Positions 32,948 to 43,383 are shown, counted from the stretch's first letter. The stretch: 64,000 nucleotides of DNA from Gracilaria vermiculophylla (GCA_019155205.2 JAHNZQ020003147.1:454563-518562); one strand, 5' to 3'. Translations and numbers: made by a program. Notes: generated from the letters alone by a model not told the origin.

Positions 32948-35170
32948 ATGCATCACTCTGATTCCGACGAACCCTTGTCCAACGTTGTTACGCGCCCCAT
33001 CAGCGACGACGATGACGATGAGGATGACGAGCTTCCCATAGCCCGTCGTCGCATCCCCCAAAAGCGACGCGTTTCTCCACCTCACTCCAATGATTCCCAT
33101 GCTCCGCTTCCCGGCTCCAAGCGCTCTAATGGTAAGCGCTCGCGTTCCGTCGCACTTAACGGACAACCGCAAGGAACTGTGCCCAACAAGAACGTCAAGC
33201 GGGCTAAGTTCTCTCGTTTCGCCAATGGGAATAAGAATGGTGTCAAACAGGAACCAAAACAGGAGCCAAAACAGGCCGCGGAATTGGAAGCCGCCGTTGA
33301 TGGGGAGCGAAACCTTGCCAAAACCGAACATCACACAGAACCGGTTTCCAACGGGAATGACAATGGTTCACCTGATCCCTCAAAAGCAGGATATAGGTGG
33401 TGGGATGACAAGAAAATGGCTGATAGCAAGATAAAATGGAGAACCTTGGTTCACAATGGCGTCATTTTCCCCCCAGAGTACGTCCCTCATGGAAAACCAC
33501 TCATTTACAGAGGTGAACAAATTCCTCTTGAGCCGGCGGCGGAAGAGATTGCCACTTTCTATGCCGAAAAGCTCGGCACAGATTACGTAAAACGCTCAAA
33601 GTTCAACGCCAATTTCTTTGAAGACTTTCGTGCGTCAATGAGAGACACCGAAGCTCACAGCAAGGTAAAGAGGTTGGAACATTGCGATTTCTCTCTGATT
33701 CAAGAACATGTGGAAGCCGTCAAGAAGGCAAAGAAGTCCATGAGTGTGGAAGAAAAGCAAGCCAAGAAGAAGCGTGAGGAAGAGCTTGCAAACAAGTACC
33801 TCTACGCTTACGTGGACGGTCGTAAGGAAAAACTTGGTTCCTACAAGATCGAGCCACCTGGTCTTTTCATGGGCCGTGGTGATCATCCGAAGCAGGGGAA
33901 AGTGAAGAAGCGTATATATCCAGAGGAAGTTACGATCAATATTGGAGAAGATGCCCCTATCCCAGAATGTCCGATGCCGGGTCATCAATGGGGGTCAATT
34001 GTACACAAACACGATGTCACCTGGGTTTGTTACTGGAAGGAGTTAGTCACGAATCAGGCAAAGTACACTTGGTTTGCCGCGGGGTCGACATTTAAAGGAA
34101 TGTCAGATCACGCCAAGTTTGAAAAGGCGAGGAAACTTCATCAGTTCATTGATGATATTCGCCGCGATTATCAAAACGACTGGAGAGCTAAATCCAAGGA
34201 AGTTCGTCAACGCGCTGTGGCGATGTATCTAATTGACAAGCTGGCTCTTCGTGTGGGAAATGAGAAAGGTGAAGACGAAGCGGATACAGTCGGTTGTTGT
34301 TCTTTGCGTGTGGAGCATATCAAGTTCCATCCTCCAACAACGATTGAACTCAATTTTCTAGGCAAGGACAGTATTGAGTATCGGAACACAGTTGAAATCG
34401 AGCGCCTCGCTTTTGAAGCTCTCAAACTATTTTGTCGTGGCAAACAGCCTGGAGACGAGGTGTTCCACCGGCTATCGGTCCAAGGCCTGAATGATTACCT
34501 CAAATCTCGCATGGATGGTCTGAGTGCAAAGGTGTTTCGTACTTACAATGCATCAATTACGTTGGATAAACTGCTGCAAGACACGCCAACGGATATGTCC
34601 CAGGACGACCTCGTTGTTTTCTTTAACAAGCAAAACAAGGAAGTTGCTATTCTATGTAATCATCAACGCTCACTTCCAAAGACTCACGAAGCCCAAATGC
34701 AAAGAATGGACAAGAAGAAGAGTGAGATAGTGGAATGGTTGGAGGAGCTAGAACGTGGCCGAGATGTTCTTGCGAAGAAGCGCAAGACAGGGGGAAGTAT
34801 TGAACTCACGCAAATGATGCCGGAAAAGCCTCAGTTTAGTGAGGGCATGAACGCGGAGCAAAGAGCCACGGAACGAAAGAGAGCAAACGAAGCACCACGG
34901 ATACCCACTGTTCGGAAACGTAGTCTAGCGCAGATTGAGAACGATATTGTCAAAGCCGAAGCGCGACTTGCCAAAACTGAAAGCACGATGTTGTTGAAAG
35001 ACGATTTGAAAACAGTCGCGTTGGGAACATCGAAGATTAATTACATTGACCCACGCATTGTCGTGGCGTGGTGCAAGAAGCATGAAGTGCAGATAGAAAA
35101 GATATTCCCAAAGACTCTACAAATCAAGTTCGCTTGGGCAATGGAAACATCGGAAGACTTTCGCTTTTGA
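32948..35170 (+). CDS. TOP1: DNA topoisomerase I, type IB
   Basis: A 740-residue nuclear type IB topoisomerase that relaxes supercoils through a transient 3'-phosphotyrosine link. The first 150 residues are acidic and basic low-complexity sequence with nuclear-localisation clusters. The core starts at about KWRTLVHNGVIFPPEY, with the active-site LALRVGNEKGEDEADTVG arginine, the GKDS lysine and the LCNHQR histidine. After a coiled-coil linker the C-terminal block SKINYIDPR carries the catalytic tyrosine Y699, followed by the VAWCKK motif. Length matches the human enzyme (765). No intron is needed. All catalytic residues are present. Confidence 0.97.
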   Translation: MHHSDSDEPLSNVVTRPISDDDDDEDDELPIARRRIPQKRRVSPPHSNDSHAPLPGSKRSNGKRSRSVALNGQPQGTVPNKNVKRAKFSRFANGNKNGVKQEPKQEPKQAAELEAAVDGERNLAKTEHHTEPVSNGNDNGSPDPSKAGYRWWDDKKMADSKIKWRTLVHNGVIFPPEYVPHGKPLIYRGEQIPLEPAAEEIATFYAEKLGTDYVKRSKFNANFFEDFRASMRDTEAHSKVKRLEHCDFSLIQEHVEAVKKAKKSMSVEEKQAKKKREEELANKYLYAYVDGRKEKLGSYKIEPPGLFMGRGDHPKQGKVKKRIYPEEVTINIGEDAPIPECPMPGHQWGSIVHKHDVTWVCYWKELVTNQAKYTWFAAGSTFKGMSDHAKFEKARKLHQFIDDIRRDYQNDWRAKSKEVRQRAVAMYLIDKLALRVGNEKGEDEADTVGCCSLRVEHIKFHPPTTIELNFLGKDSIEYRNTVEIERLAFEALKLFCRGKQPGDEVFHRLSVQGLNDYLKSRMDGLSAKVFRTYNASITLDKLLQDTPTDMSQDDLVVFFNKQNKEVAILCNHQRSLPKTHEAQMQRMDKKKSEIVEWLEELERGRDVLAKKRKTGGSIELTQMMPEKPQFSEGMNAEQRATERKRANEAPRIPTVRKRSLAQIENDIVKAEARLAKTESTMLLKDDLKTVALGTSKINYIDPRIVVAWCKKHEVQIEKIFPKTLQIKFAWAMETSEDFRF

Positions 35171-35598
35171 ATCAGCTGTGCATGGCCGACCTTGTTGGCA
35201 GCTAGGGCAAACCAGATGCACGCCGCGATATGTCGCGAGTAACTCATCGAGCATGGGACATTGCTCTATATTTTTGCTTCTCATATTTATTACAGCTACA
35301 ATTTCTTCAGTCTCACTTCATTTTCGGGCATTTGAACAGCTACATGATACTCCGAGTGCAGAGCATTATGCCTATGATCTTGCAATATACAAGAGATGAC
35401 TCAAGCATATGTATAGTTCCATAATATGTTCAGGAAAACTCTCACATAACATGATGCAAATCATTCCAATGGTTGAGCTTACGCTCGCTTTCTCCACCAC
35501 TGTCAATAAGACTTGATAAAGGCAACCCGAGCCCTTTGGATGAACCACGCAACAACCTTTAGAATGATATGCATGCTTTAGTTGAGACAGTATAGAAA
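35171..35598. other. Intergenic between convergent TOP1 and SNU66
   Basis: 428 bp holding the two 3' flanks. Nothing else recognised. Confidence 0.5.
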
Positions 35599-37203
35599 CT
35601 ACGATGCGTTTCGCTTCTTTTCAAGAACTTTCTGAAGTCTCTTCTCTCTCTTATTCTGCTTGGGGGCGTTACCGTGAAATTTATGACTCAAAAGCCGGTA
35701 CGCCTCCTTGGGAGTGAGTTTGTTTCCAAACTCGTCAGTGTAAGAAAGCTTCACTCGCGTCTTTCCATGTTCAGCACTCTCTTCGTCGCTGTCGTTGAAT
35801 CGCTCATCTCGAGCTCTTCCGACTTGCTCAGGTTTTCGGTGCAGGACGCCAGTTTGTCGCAATCTCTTAAGGGTCGCTGCAAGCCCCGTCAGGCCATTCG
35901 TTTCGGACGGATGCACTTCCTCTGCGGTTGGAACGCTACCTGAACCAGCCAACGCTGGTTTACTAGTGATTTCGGTGAAGTTTTTAGTTGAACTGTTTGT
36001 TAGATTTTCCGTTTTGACAGCATTAACTGTTTTAATCGGCGACTGAACTACTGTTTCTCTAGAGGCACCGGCTGAGCTCTGTGGAGCAGACGTGAAAAGT
36101 TTCTCCTTTTCATCCCTGTCAGTTATGGGGACGTCTACGGAAATTTTCTCCATTTCACTAAATGCAACCAGCGCATCCTCTTCTTTTTCGCTGTCTGAAT
36201 GATTAACTCGTTCAAGAATTTGCTTGGCGATTCTGTCGCGATCTTCTCGCTTGGCTTTTCTCCTCGCAGCATCCATCTTTTGATAGTATTCATCATCATT
36301 TTCCGATTCGTCACCATTCTTTTGTTCTTCCTTCAACCTCAAGGCTTTTAGATGTCCCTTTGTAACTTGCTCCTCCTCCGCAACACGTTTCCGCCTTCTT
36401 TTGTTTCGCTTTCGTTTTGAGAATGCCGGCCGCTTGTCAAAGTCGTCGTCAACAATCATGTCGCTGCGCTCAATATTATGAGACGTTGCATTCTTGGGCT
36501 GCTGTGGTTCTTGACGGAACTGCACTGTGTCAGTACCATCGTAGTTCATCCCATCAATTTCGCTTTGGTCGCTATCTTTGTTTGAGTCACCATCGTGTTT
36601 TCTAGATTGATCCGCTCTATGAAAGGGCTGCGAGCCATCATCATCTAGAACATGTTTATCTCGCAGGGTAAGTTCGGCGTGCTGCCCCAGGCCGAGCTCA
36701 TTCTCTAAATGCGTTGGAAGCTGAACTGTGTCGCGATCGTCGCGTTTACGTTTCTTTACAGTCACAGGGACGACTTCCTCCTTGGCAGGGAGTGATGTGC
36801 CCTTTGGTTCAAGTTTGGTAAGCTCTTCAGATATTGAAAGTGGGGCCATCACAGTACGGGCAGCACGTGCAGCACGAGCTTTTTGGAGACGACGTTTCAG
36901 AGCGTGTCCATCTTCGGTGCTCTGATGGCGTTTGGCGTCAGATGCAGAAGGTTGCGATGCATGGCTTGTTTGAAGCGGCCGCAAGCCAAGGGCGACGCGC
37001 AATTTGTTTGTCTCGGCGACGGAACAAGATATTTCCCCATTCTTTGAGATAGTTTGGAAAGCGGGGAGGCTGGGCTTTTCTGTGTCTGCGGTCGAGAGAG
37101 GACGAAGACCGAGCGCTACTCTTACTCGATTTGTGTCTTCCGTGGAGTACACAAGCTCTCCGGCTACATTCTTAGAAGGCTTGGGCTTTGAAGAGGCGTC
37201 CAT
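35599..37203 (-). CDS. SNU66: SNU66/SART1 tri-snRNP protein with two HIND elements
   Basis: A 534-residue U4/U6.U5 tri-snRNP protein. The N-terminus has two copies of the Hub1-interaction element: STEDTNRVRVALGLRPL (about 20-36) and SVAETNKLRVALGLRPL (about 61-77). The middle is charged and low-complexity with nuclear-localisation runs. The C-terminus carries the family block GLAATLKRLRQTGVL, then VKLSYTDEFGNKLTPKEAYRLLSHKFHG. It is shorter than human SART1 (800) and stops soon after the HKFHG block. Two HINDs are known in yeast Snu66; most animal proteins are described with fewer. With PRP8 it makes two tri-snRNP genes in this window. ATG 37203 is a clean start. Confidence 0.92.
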   Translation of the reverse strand: MDASSKPKPSKNVAGELVYSTEDTNRVRVALGLRPLSTADTEKPSLPAFQTISKNGEISCSVAETNKLRVALGLRPLQTSHASQPSASDAKRHQSTEDGHALKRRLQKARAARAARTVMAPLSISEELTKLEPKGTSLPAKEEVVPVTVKKRKRDDRDTVQLPTHLENELGLGQHAELTLRDKHVLDDDGSQPFHRADQSRKHDGDSNKDSDQSEIDGMNYDGTDTVQFRQEPQQPKNATSHNIERSDMIVDDDFDKRPAFSKRKRNKRRRKRVAEEEQVTKGHLKALRLKEEQKNGDESENDDEYYQKMDAARRKAKREDRDRIAKQILERVNHSDSEKEEDALVAFSEMEKISVDVPITDRDEKEKLFTSAPQSSAGASRETVVQSPIKTVNAVKTENLTNSSTKNFTEITSKPALAGSGSVPTAEEVHPSETNGLTGLAATLKRLRQTGVLHRKPEQVGRARDERFNDSDEESAEHGKTRVKLSYTDEFGNKLTPKEAYRLLSHKFHGNAPKQNKREKRLQKVLEKKRNAS

Positions 37204-37580
37204 GGATCGAAAGTGTAGAGGACCTCCGCAGCAAAACGCGATTCATGTTCCAAGACTGGCCGTGGCCGCGGTCGCAATGCGCTTGTGGACCGCAGGCATT
37301 TTACGTAATTTATAGGGCCACCGTCGTGGGTATCCCGTATTGGCCACAAACGGCCACGAACGGCATGGCACAGGTGGTGCCCGAGTCCTCGGCCAATTGA
37401 GTGTTGCCAACGAGGCAAAGCGTTAGCCAATTCCCCAGCGCATCATCGTCACGCACCACATTTACGCACCCGAAACAAGTACGCCCCAAATGGCATTCGC
37501 AGTCTCCCCCCCAATGGAGGTATCTCCGGCATGCCCCTCATTCCGGCTGCGTGCAGCCACCGTTCGCCGCGTCCTTCGTC
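37204..37580. promoter_or_regulatory. Shared upstream region of SNU66 and the coiled-coil gene
   Basis: 377 bp between divergent starts. The plus-strand frame is open through most of it from a GTG at 37401 but has no ATG before 37581. No specific motif assigned. Confidence 0.35.
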
Positions 37581-38792
37581 ATGACGGAACCTTCTTCCTC
37601 TCGTCCTCTTTCGTCCGCTAGCACCAGCACTGCAATTGAAGTTTCTGCTGCGTCAGCTCAAAGTGTGCAGGACTCAATCGCTCCAGTTCTTCCCGTGGAT
37701 TCGCTGCAAAACTTGCGTGCCCTTCTCGACAAACTTTCCATTCTCACACTCAAGACCGTTCCTTTCCCGTCGCTGCACGATGATTTGCAGCGAGCCAGCC
37801 TCCGGGTCACACATCTCTCAGCGGAAACGTTAAATACTCTGCGCCTTTTCTGTTCCTCTGCCGTTAAGGAACGGCATGATGTGCGCGTCGTGCACGACCT
37901 TCTAAAAGACGGGCTAAGCCCTGCTGCGAAATCTCTGCTGACCGCCTCCAATTCCCAGCACAGAAGACTTTCGCAGGTTTCTAATTCACTGGCCATGGAC
38001 TACGAACAGGCTGCCAACGCGCTTACTGAATGTTTGACACGCGCGACGCATGCCCGTGCAGAGCAATGCTCGCGCCACCAAGATCGTCAGACCGCAGTCG
38101 CCACCAAATACAGCGCGCTCACAAGCACCAGGCGAAGAGCGCAGGGTGCTCTGCGCGCATTCGAAGAAGCTGAATCGCGACACGCGGATGCGGAACAGAG
38201 GGAGTCTACTGCGAGGAAAAGGGTTGCCGCTCTGCAGGCGGCACATGTGGCTGCTGTCGTGGGAGGTTTTGTCAGTGCCAGGTCGACACCATTTGTAATT
38301 GGTGCTGGGTCTGCAGCTGCGCTGGCTTCTTCGTTTGAGGGTGACGTGATGCGAGCTCGAGAGGAGCGCGCGGTGCACCTGAGACAACGGAACGACGCTC
38401 GGGATCGCCGGTCGCATTTGGAAACTACGGTTGCTACGCTTGTTACCGAATTGCGAGAGTGTAGGAGGGAAGAGGTTTTGGAAAGTACTGTGCTGGATTC
38501 TCTTATAGACTGTGCTACCTTGTTGAGAAGGCTGGCCGGCGTGATGCTGCAGGCGGAGGCTTTCTGGAAGGGCGTGTCTACTGGGCTACATGACGGTCTG
38601 CTAGAACTGGTCACAGCTGCAGAGGGACGCGAATTTGACGATGGCATGCAACAGAGGTTGGAACAAGTGGAGAAGTTCTGGGAAGCCGTGGGGACCTTGT
38701 GTGAGAAGGCGATGAAGGGGGTGGACAGAGGGCTGAACAGCGATGAAGCCATACAAGGGCGTCAAAGAGACAGAATTGAGTGGAGTTCGTAA
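37581..38792 (+). CDS. Unknown coiled-coil protein with a central Gly/Ala-rich hydrophobic segment
   Basis: I do not recognise a family. The 403-residue product from ATG 37581 has a Ser-rich N-terminus, then long alpha-helical and coiled-coil stretches (about 100-215) and, after AALQAAHVAAVVGGF, a hydrophobic Gly/Ala-rich segment at about residues 219-251 broken by SARSTPF. A second coiled-coil run (about 252-330) and a helical C-terminus follow. No signal peptide is visible. The hydrophobic segment could be a membrane hairpin between two helical bundles or a buried loop. The gene is divergent from SNU66 but nothing links the two functionally. Confidence 0.6.
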   Translation: MTEPSSSRPLSSASTSTAIEVSAASAQSVQDSIAPVLPVDSLQNLRALLDKLSILTLKTVPFPSLHDDLQRASLRVTHLSAETLNTLRLFCSSAVKERHDVRVVHDLLKDGLSPAAKSLLTASNSQHRRLSQVSNSLAMDYEQAANALTECLTRATHARAEQCSRHQDRQTAVATKYSALTSTRRRAQGALRAFEEAESRHADAEQRESTARKRVAALQAAHVAAVVGGFVSARSTPFVIGAGSAAALASSFEGDVMRAREERAVHLRQRNDARDRRSHLETTVATLVTELRECRREEVLESTVLDSLIDCATLLRRLAGVMLQAEAFWKGVSTGLHDGLLELVTAAEGREFDDGMQQRLEQVEKFWEAVGTLCEKAMKGVDRGLNSDEAIQGRQRDRIEWSS

Positions 38793-39526
38793 GGTGGATC
38801 GGTAACCAATATCGTGTGCTCGAATCAGAGCGCAGGAAGTATAGCTCGATATCAGCACTCTTGTTGTAGGCACGATGCCACCCTCGGGCTACCGAGCAAG
38901 AGTTTTTGCCTTGCCCATACGTGCTTATGCTGGGCCACCCTCAATGTACCCCAGCACGAAGGCGAGTCAGTTCCTGTTTCCGCACGTACGTTATTGTACT
39001 GTAAATATCTAGACACAAAAATAAATCAAGAGCAGCGGATGTGTGCAATGCATTTCATTACGTAGTTAAAATGATTGTTTCAACTGTGTTTACCACCCGC
39101 TTTAGCATAGAATACCACACAATTGCAATGAAAGAGAACATGTGACGAGCACGGAAAGATGGGAGGTGTTGAGGTTGGGCAAACGGACATCTATCCTGAG
39201 CACGTCCGTGTCAACTTCAACCGCTTGAGCTCAGTTGAGTAACAATTCTTCGTTGAGAACGCAGAAAAAGCACAACGGGAAGAATAACTGTGGAAGACAT
39301 GCAGAGGAGTTGATCGCGGATAGGCGGAAGTTATGCCACTGATCGTGGACAGGCGAATGTTGTGCCACTGACGGTGACCAACCAAAAGCCTTGAGCTGAA
39401 AACAAATTAATCGAGCAGAGGCGCGCCGATGCTGCACGAAAAGCACGACATCGGACTAAGTGCCATTACGATTAGCTTAGAAACCAAATCGAGGTAGATA
39501 AAAGAGCAGAAGAGGGTCACAACTGA
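38793..39526. other. Intergenic, about 730 bp
   Basis: 3' flanks of two convergent genes. Holds the short imperfect tandem repeat listed separately; no gene recognised. Confidence 0.5.
39321..39379. repeat. Imperfect tandem duplication, two units of about 29-30 bp
   Basis: The unit TAGGCGGAAGTTATGCCACT plus ten further bases (39321-39350) is followed directly by a diverged copy (39351-39379) sharing AGGCGAA, TGCCACTGA and GTGAC-like parts. Part of a third copy may precede it at 39311-39320. Confidence 0.5.
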
Positions 39527-40705
39527 TCACTTGTCCGCAACTGACTCTTCGTCAGGGAAACACGCATCAGCATTCTCTGAACTCTTGAGCGGGGCGATGC
39601 ACTCAAGCTTCTCCTTGACAAGTTGTACGTAACGGTCAACATCGTTCGACAGACCGTTGTCAGTGACGCCGCTCATGTGCGTATCGATGTAATCGAGGAT
39701 GGGCGAGTCCTTGTCGCGAATTTTGCGAGTGAAGAAGCATCCGGATCTTTTGATGTTTTCAAGAAATGTGAATGTCTTGCCATCGCTCTCCCTCTGGTCA
39801 ACATAATACGGGTGCTGACCGGAGTGTTTACCGTGATGCACCCATTGGACGTGTCTCAGGGCGTGTGGCACAAGCGAATCATTGAATTGCGGGGTATTGT
39901 ACGCAAGTGTGGCGAAAAAATGCTCCTCCGGCTCGAGGGAGTACGCAAAGGCCAGCAGCATGCGTCTCGCGTTGGGGGCTTTTAGCAAGAAGTCGACAAA
40001 ATCTCTGTGAAGCAGCATCCAAGCTTCTGCGGCGACGTAGGTGAAGTTCTGGACAAACGCAATGGGTTGGTCGGAGTACGAATCAACAATGCGATGCTCC
40101 GAGCTGTTGAAGGACAGGCTTGTGTCCGTGAACAGACGGTCGTAGCGGTACTCCTTGCTCTGCGACCACCAGTCGTGGTTGGCGAGGGACAGAAAGCTGC
40201 GCCTCCGCTTCGAAAAATCGGCAGAGGCGAGCAGACGGCGCACATTGGTTGCGGACACGAGCGGGTAGTCGCTGCCGCTGATGTTGATGAAGTAGGTCCA
40301 GTCGGAGGAGTTATCAGCGGCGGCCTGCATGGCGTTGAGCAAATTGAGCACCATGGAAATGCCGCGATAGGTGACAGGCTCGGACATCATGACGTGCACG
40401 TTGGAGCGGTAGCGAGAGTCTGCGTTCATGAGCGACGCGGAGGCGTGCGTGCGCTGCCACTCGGGGATTTTCTTGTCCAAGTGGATGACGTAAGTATTCT
40501 GCGGATGATAGACGACGCGCAGGAGGCGGGGAAGCATGGTGATGGTGGACTCGGAAATCTGGATGAAGTAGGCGACGGACAATTGGTCAGCGGGGGGGCG
40601 CACCAGCGATGGGAGCCAGGAGAGAGTGGCGGCGGGCGCGGCCTGCACGGCGGCGCACGTGAGCAAGAGCGGCAGCAGCAGACGGCAGATTGGCAACAGC
40701 GCCAT
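39527..40705 (-). CDS. GT14 core-2/I-branching-type glycosyltransferase
   Basis: A 392-residue secretory-pathway glycosyltransferase of the GT14 'Branch' family, which includes beta-1,6-N-acetylglucosaminyltransferases, protein xylosyltransferases and plant glucuronosyltransferases. A hydrophobic N-terminal signal or anchor spans about residues 1-22. Family blocks are LSVAYFIQISESTITMLPRLLRVVYHPQNTYVIHLDKK, the MVLNLLNAMQAA helix, WTYFINISGSDYPLVS, and the EAWMLLHRDFVDFLL and EPEEHFFATLAYN acceptor blocks. Several N-x-S/T sites are present. The sugar donor is not determinable. ATG 40705 is chosen over a GTG at 40723. It lies at the edge of a strongly G+C-rich block and is divergent from the lumenal TPR gene. 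Confidence 0.9.
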   Translation of the reverse strand: MALLPICRLLLPLLLTCAAVQAAPAATLSWLPSLVRPPADQLSVAYFIQISESTITMLPRLLRVVYHPQNTYVIHLDKKIPEWQRTHASASLMNADSRYRSNVHVMMSEPVTYRGISMVLNLLNAMQAAADNSSDWTYFINISGSDYPLVSATNVRRLLASADFSKRRRSFLSLANHDWWSQSKEYRYDRLFTDTSLSFNSSEHRIVDSYSDQPIAFVQNFTYVAAEAWMLLHRDFVDFLLKAPNARRMLLAFAYSLEPEEHFFATLAYNTPQFNDSLVPHALRHVQWVHHGKHSGQHPYYVDQRESDGKTFTFLENIKRSGCFFTRKIRDKDSPILDYIDTHMSGVTDNGLSNDVDRYVQLVKEKLECIAPLKSSENADACFPDEESVADK

Positions 40706-41169
40706 GGCGAACAGCGAGAGCACGACGCGCAGGGGGAGGAGGGGGGCACGGTCAACGGGTGCAGGAGAGGGGTGCGCGCGTGGGGCGAGGGCGCTGCTTT
40801 TATGGGCGACGGGCGCGCGGCGGCGCGCGGCGGGCGACGCGCGGCAGGCGGCGCGCAGGGAGGGTGGCGCGCAGGAGGCGTCGCGCAGGAGACGGCGCGC
40901 ACGACACAGCGCACGGCGATGACTTCACGGCGGCATCCAGCGGGGAGGTGGTACGACACGGCCGGCGCGATGCGCCACTCGGCGGCGCACGGCGGAGGCG
41001 CGCGCGCGTGACGCGCCGCTGTCAGGAGCGGCGCGCCACGTGGGGGCGCCGCTGTGCCGCGCCCGCCGCCCAACGGCCGCCACAGCGGCCTGCGCTGCTT
41101 GCTTAGCGCGCGTGCGAGCTCAGCCAGCGCCCGCGCCGCCCGCCGCCCGCCGCCCGCGACGCCACCGAA
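40706..41169. promoter_or_regulatory. G+C-rich shared upstream region of GT14 and TPR genes
   Basis: 464 bp between divergent ATGs, extremely G+C- and CpG-rich, with a CACGTG at 41037-41042. Long open frames on both strands here are a by-product of composition. Confidence 0.4.
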
Positions 41170-41424
41170 ATGGACGGTTGGTGCCGTGCGCGCACCGCCT
41201 TCTGCGCCTGCGCCAGCGCTGCGCCGGCGGCGCGCGCGCGCTGTCCGCCCCGCCGCGCGCGCTCCTCGGCGCAACCGCCGCCGCCGCCTCCGCCGCCGCG
41301 CTTCGCGCGCCCGCTGCGTCGCTCAGCCGCCGCTTTGGCGCTGGCGTGCGCGCTCACCGTCTCGGCCAACGTTGCCCCGGCGCACGCGCGCGATGCCGTC
41401 CTGTCCGACTCGCCGCCCCAACAG

Positions 41425-41456
<32 letters not shown>

Positions 41457-42216
41457 CACGGAGCGCGAGCTGCGCGACATGTCGCGCCGCAACACGCGCG
41501 TCTCCGGCGAAAACTCGCAGCTGTTCGCCGCCGCCAGACGCGCCGCCGCCGCCGCCGACTGGGACGCCGCGCTGGCCATGTACGACACCCTGGTGCGCGA
41601 CGCGCCCTCGTTCGCCCCTGCCTACTCCAATCGCGCCAACATCCTGGTGGCGCGCCGCAACTTTGCCGACGCCGAGCGCGACTACGACCGCGCCCTCACG
41701 CTTGCGCCGCTCGATTCTGACGCGTGGCTTGTTTTCGTGAATCGCGGCGCCACGCGCTTGGCCATGGGGCGCAATGACGACGCGCTCGCCGACCTCAACC
41801 AGGCGTACCGCCTGCGCGGCGATGACTACACCGTGCTTTCGAATCGCGCAACCGTGTACGAGGCGCTGGGCAAGTGGGATAATGCCATTCGCGACTACCA
41901 GAACGCATTGAAGTCCAACGATGTGCAGCCGTTTTGGATTCGCTATGCTCTGGTCCTGTTCCAGAGGAACAAAAGTTTTGAGGCTATTTCCATCCTCAAG
42001 CGCGTTGCCGCCAGGTTCCCGGACGTCAATGATGTGCATGCGGCGCTGGCGCTTGTCTACTACGATCGCGGCGATCTCGCCGCCGCTGAGACCGAGTGGA
42101 GCGCCGTCGATCGACCGCGATTGTTTGAGAGCCAGTCTTTCCTTAGTCAGGAGCGCAAGTGGCCCCCGCGCGCCATCGCCACCCTAAACAACTTTCGACA
42201 TCTCAATCCTCAGTAA
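41170..42216 (+). CDS. Thylakoid-lumen TPR protein with twin-arginine signal
   Basis: A 348-residue protein with a bipartite targeting region. Residues 1-48 are Arg/Ala/Pro-rich with almost no acids, like a plastid transit peptide. R50-R51 is followed by a hydrophobic core (53-66) and an APAHA cleavage site (69-73), the layout of a Tat lumen signal. A glutamine run follows, then about five TPR units (YSNRANILVARRNFADAERDYDRAL, NRGATRLAMGRNDDALADLNQAY, NRATVYEALGKWDNAIRDYQNAL and two more). The ending KWPPRAIATLNNF resembles the plant chloroplast-lumen TPR family (Arabidopsis At2g37400 group). Partner unknown; TPRs imply protein binding in photosynthetic complex care. Confidence 0.85.
41428..41454 (+). 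repeat. (CAG)9 microsatellite coding for glutamine
   Basis: Nine exact CAG triplets inside the TPR gene, just after the predicted signal cleavage site, encode a Q9 run. Length is likely to vary between strains. Confidence 0.9.
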
Positions 42217-43383
42217 CAGAAAAACAACTTTCTTGTCCTCGAATCTGTTCATCTTAATAAGCCGCCATAAGTGCCCTGCATTATGCAAGTGCGTATTCCT
42301 TAATTTACGCGCTTTAGTACAGCAACCGTCCATTTTCTCAAGCGTCCTTGCCAACGCAAGTGCGCCGGAGATATAAAGTATATTCCTTCTCCTCCGAGCG
42401 CCTCTACGTCTCATACCACTAATATTCATGCACTTGATCCTAAAATTGTCTCCCACCAATGCACTCTGCAGCGTTGCGGGATAGTAACGTAAACAATAGT
42501 CTTAGGACACCTTCAAAATGGGCCCGCGCGTCGCAACACACGAGTTCACCTCTTCCGCATGGTGAACGCAACGCCCTCCATCCTCGAAACGCCTTACTCC
42601 TCCCCCACACCACCATGCTGCTCCAGTGATCGAAGCATAATTGGCAACAATTAACGATTAGCACTTGACCGTGTAGGGGCAAATTTTACAAGTTCTCACG
42701 CGGCGGCGAGACCCCGCGTAATAAATGGATCACATACGCTGTTCACGAAAGAGATTGGGCAATGGCCTGCTTCACAAGTTGTCGCGCGCTCAAGACTCGA
42801 TGTTAGACACCTGTCCTTCCGACGACACTCGGCATGGGATTGCGCGCTTGCACCTGCAGCCAGCGCACACGAATCTTAAGCATCTGTCTCATGCTCTTCG
42901 GCAAGTCTGGCGACCCCCGGTACCGACACCTTCGAGACAAGGTCTACGCAATCGAAGTCGCGGAAGAACTGCAGAGGGGGAAGAGTGTAAACATGTATTG
43001 TAAGAGGGTTGTGAGGACAAAAGGGCCGGTCAACAAAATTTTATGTCTGCGCGTCCGCAGACGACTTTTTGAAGCTCATACAGAGTCTTTTTTTGACGGT
43101 GTATTCTCTCGTCCAGTTGTAGACAAGGAGGCACGTTGAAGAGATTCCAGTTTCTGTACTGATATCCACGTCGTGTTTTCTCTGCCAAGATTCACCGTCT
43201 ACCGGGCAAACATCTTGTGAAGCCCGTGCAACCGTTTTTCCTTCCAGACAGAGATTGCTATAAACTCGCCTGCTGCGGCTGTTAGAACAACAACCCCAGT
43301 TACGTTTCTTACGACTTGCATTCTGCCTGCACAACAGATTTTGGTTATGCATTCACGTCAATCACCGCCAGAAACATCACGGC
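42217..43383. other. Intergenic, about 1.2 kb
   Basis: Composition drops back from G+C-rich to average within about 100 bp of the TPR stop codon. Short frames lack family features; no RNA gene recognised. Confidence 0.5.

Noticed and set aside
40007..41011. Plus-strand frame of 334 codons opposite the GT14 gene
   Set aside because: It is the antisense shadow of a G+C-rich gene; GT14 family motifs on the minus strand explain the DNA.
41040..41740. Two plus-strand Arg/Ala frames overlapping the TPR gene start
   Set aside because: Frame shadows of the TPR gene and its G+C-rich promoter.
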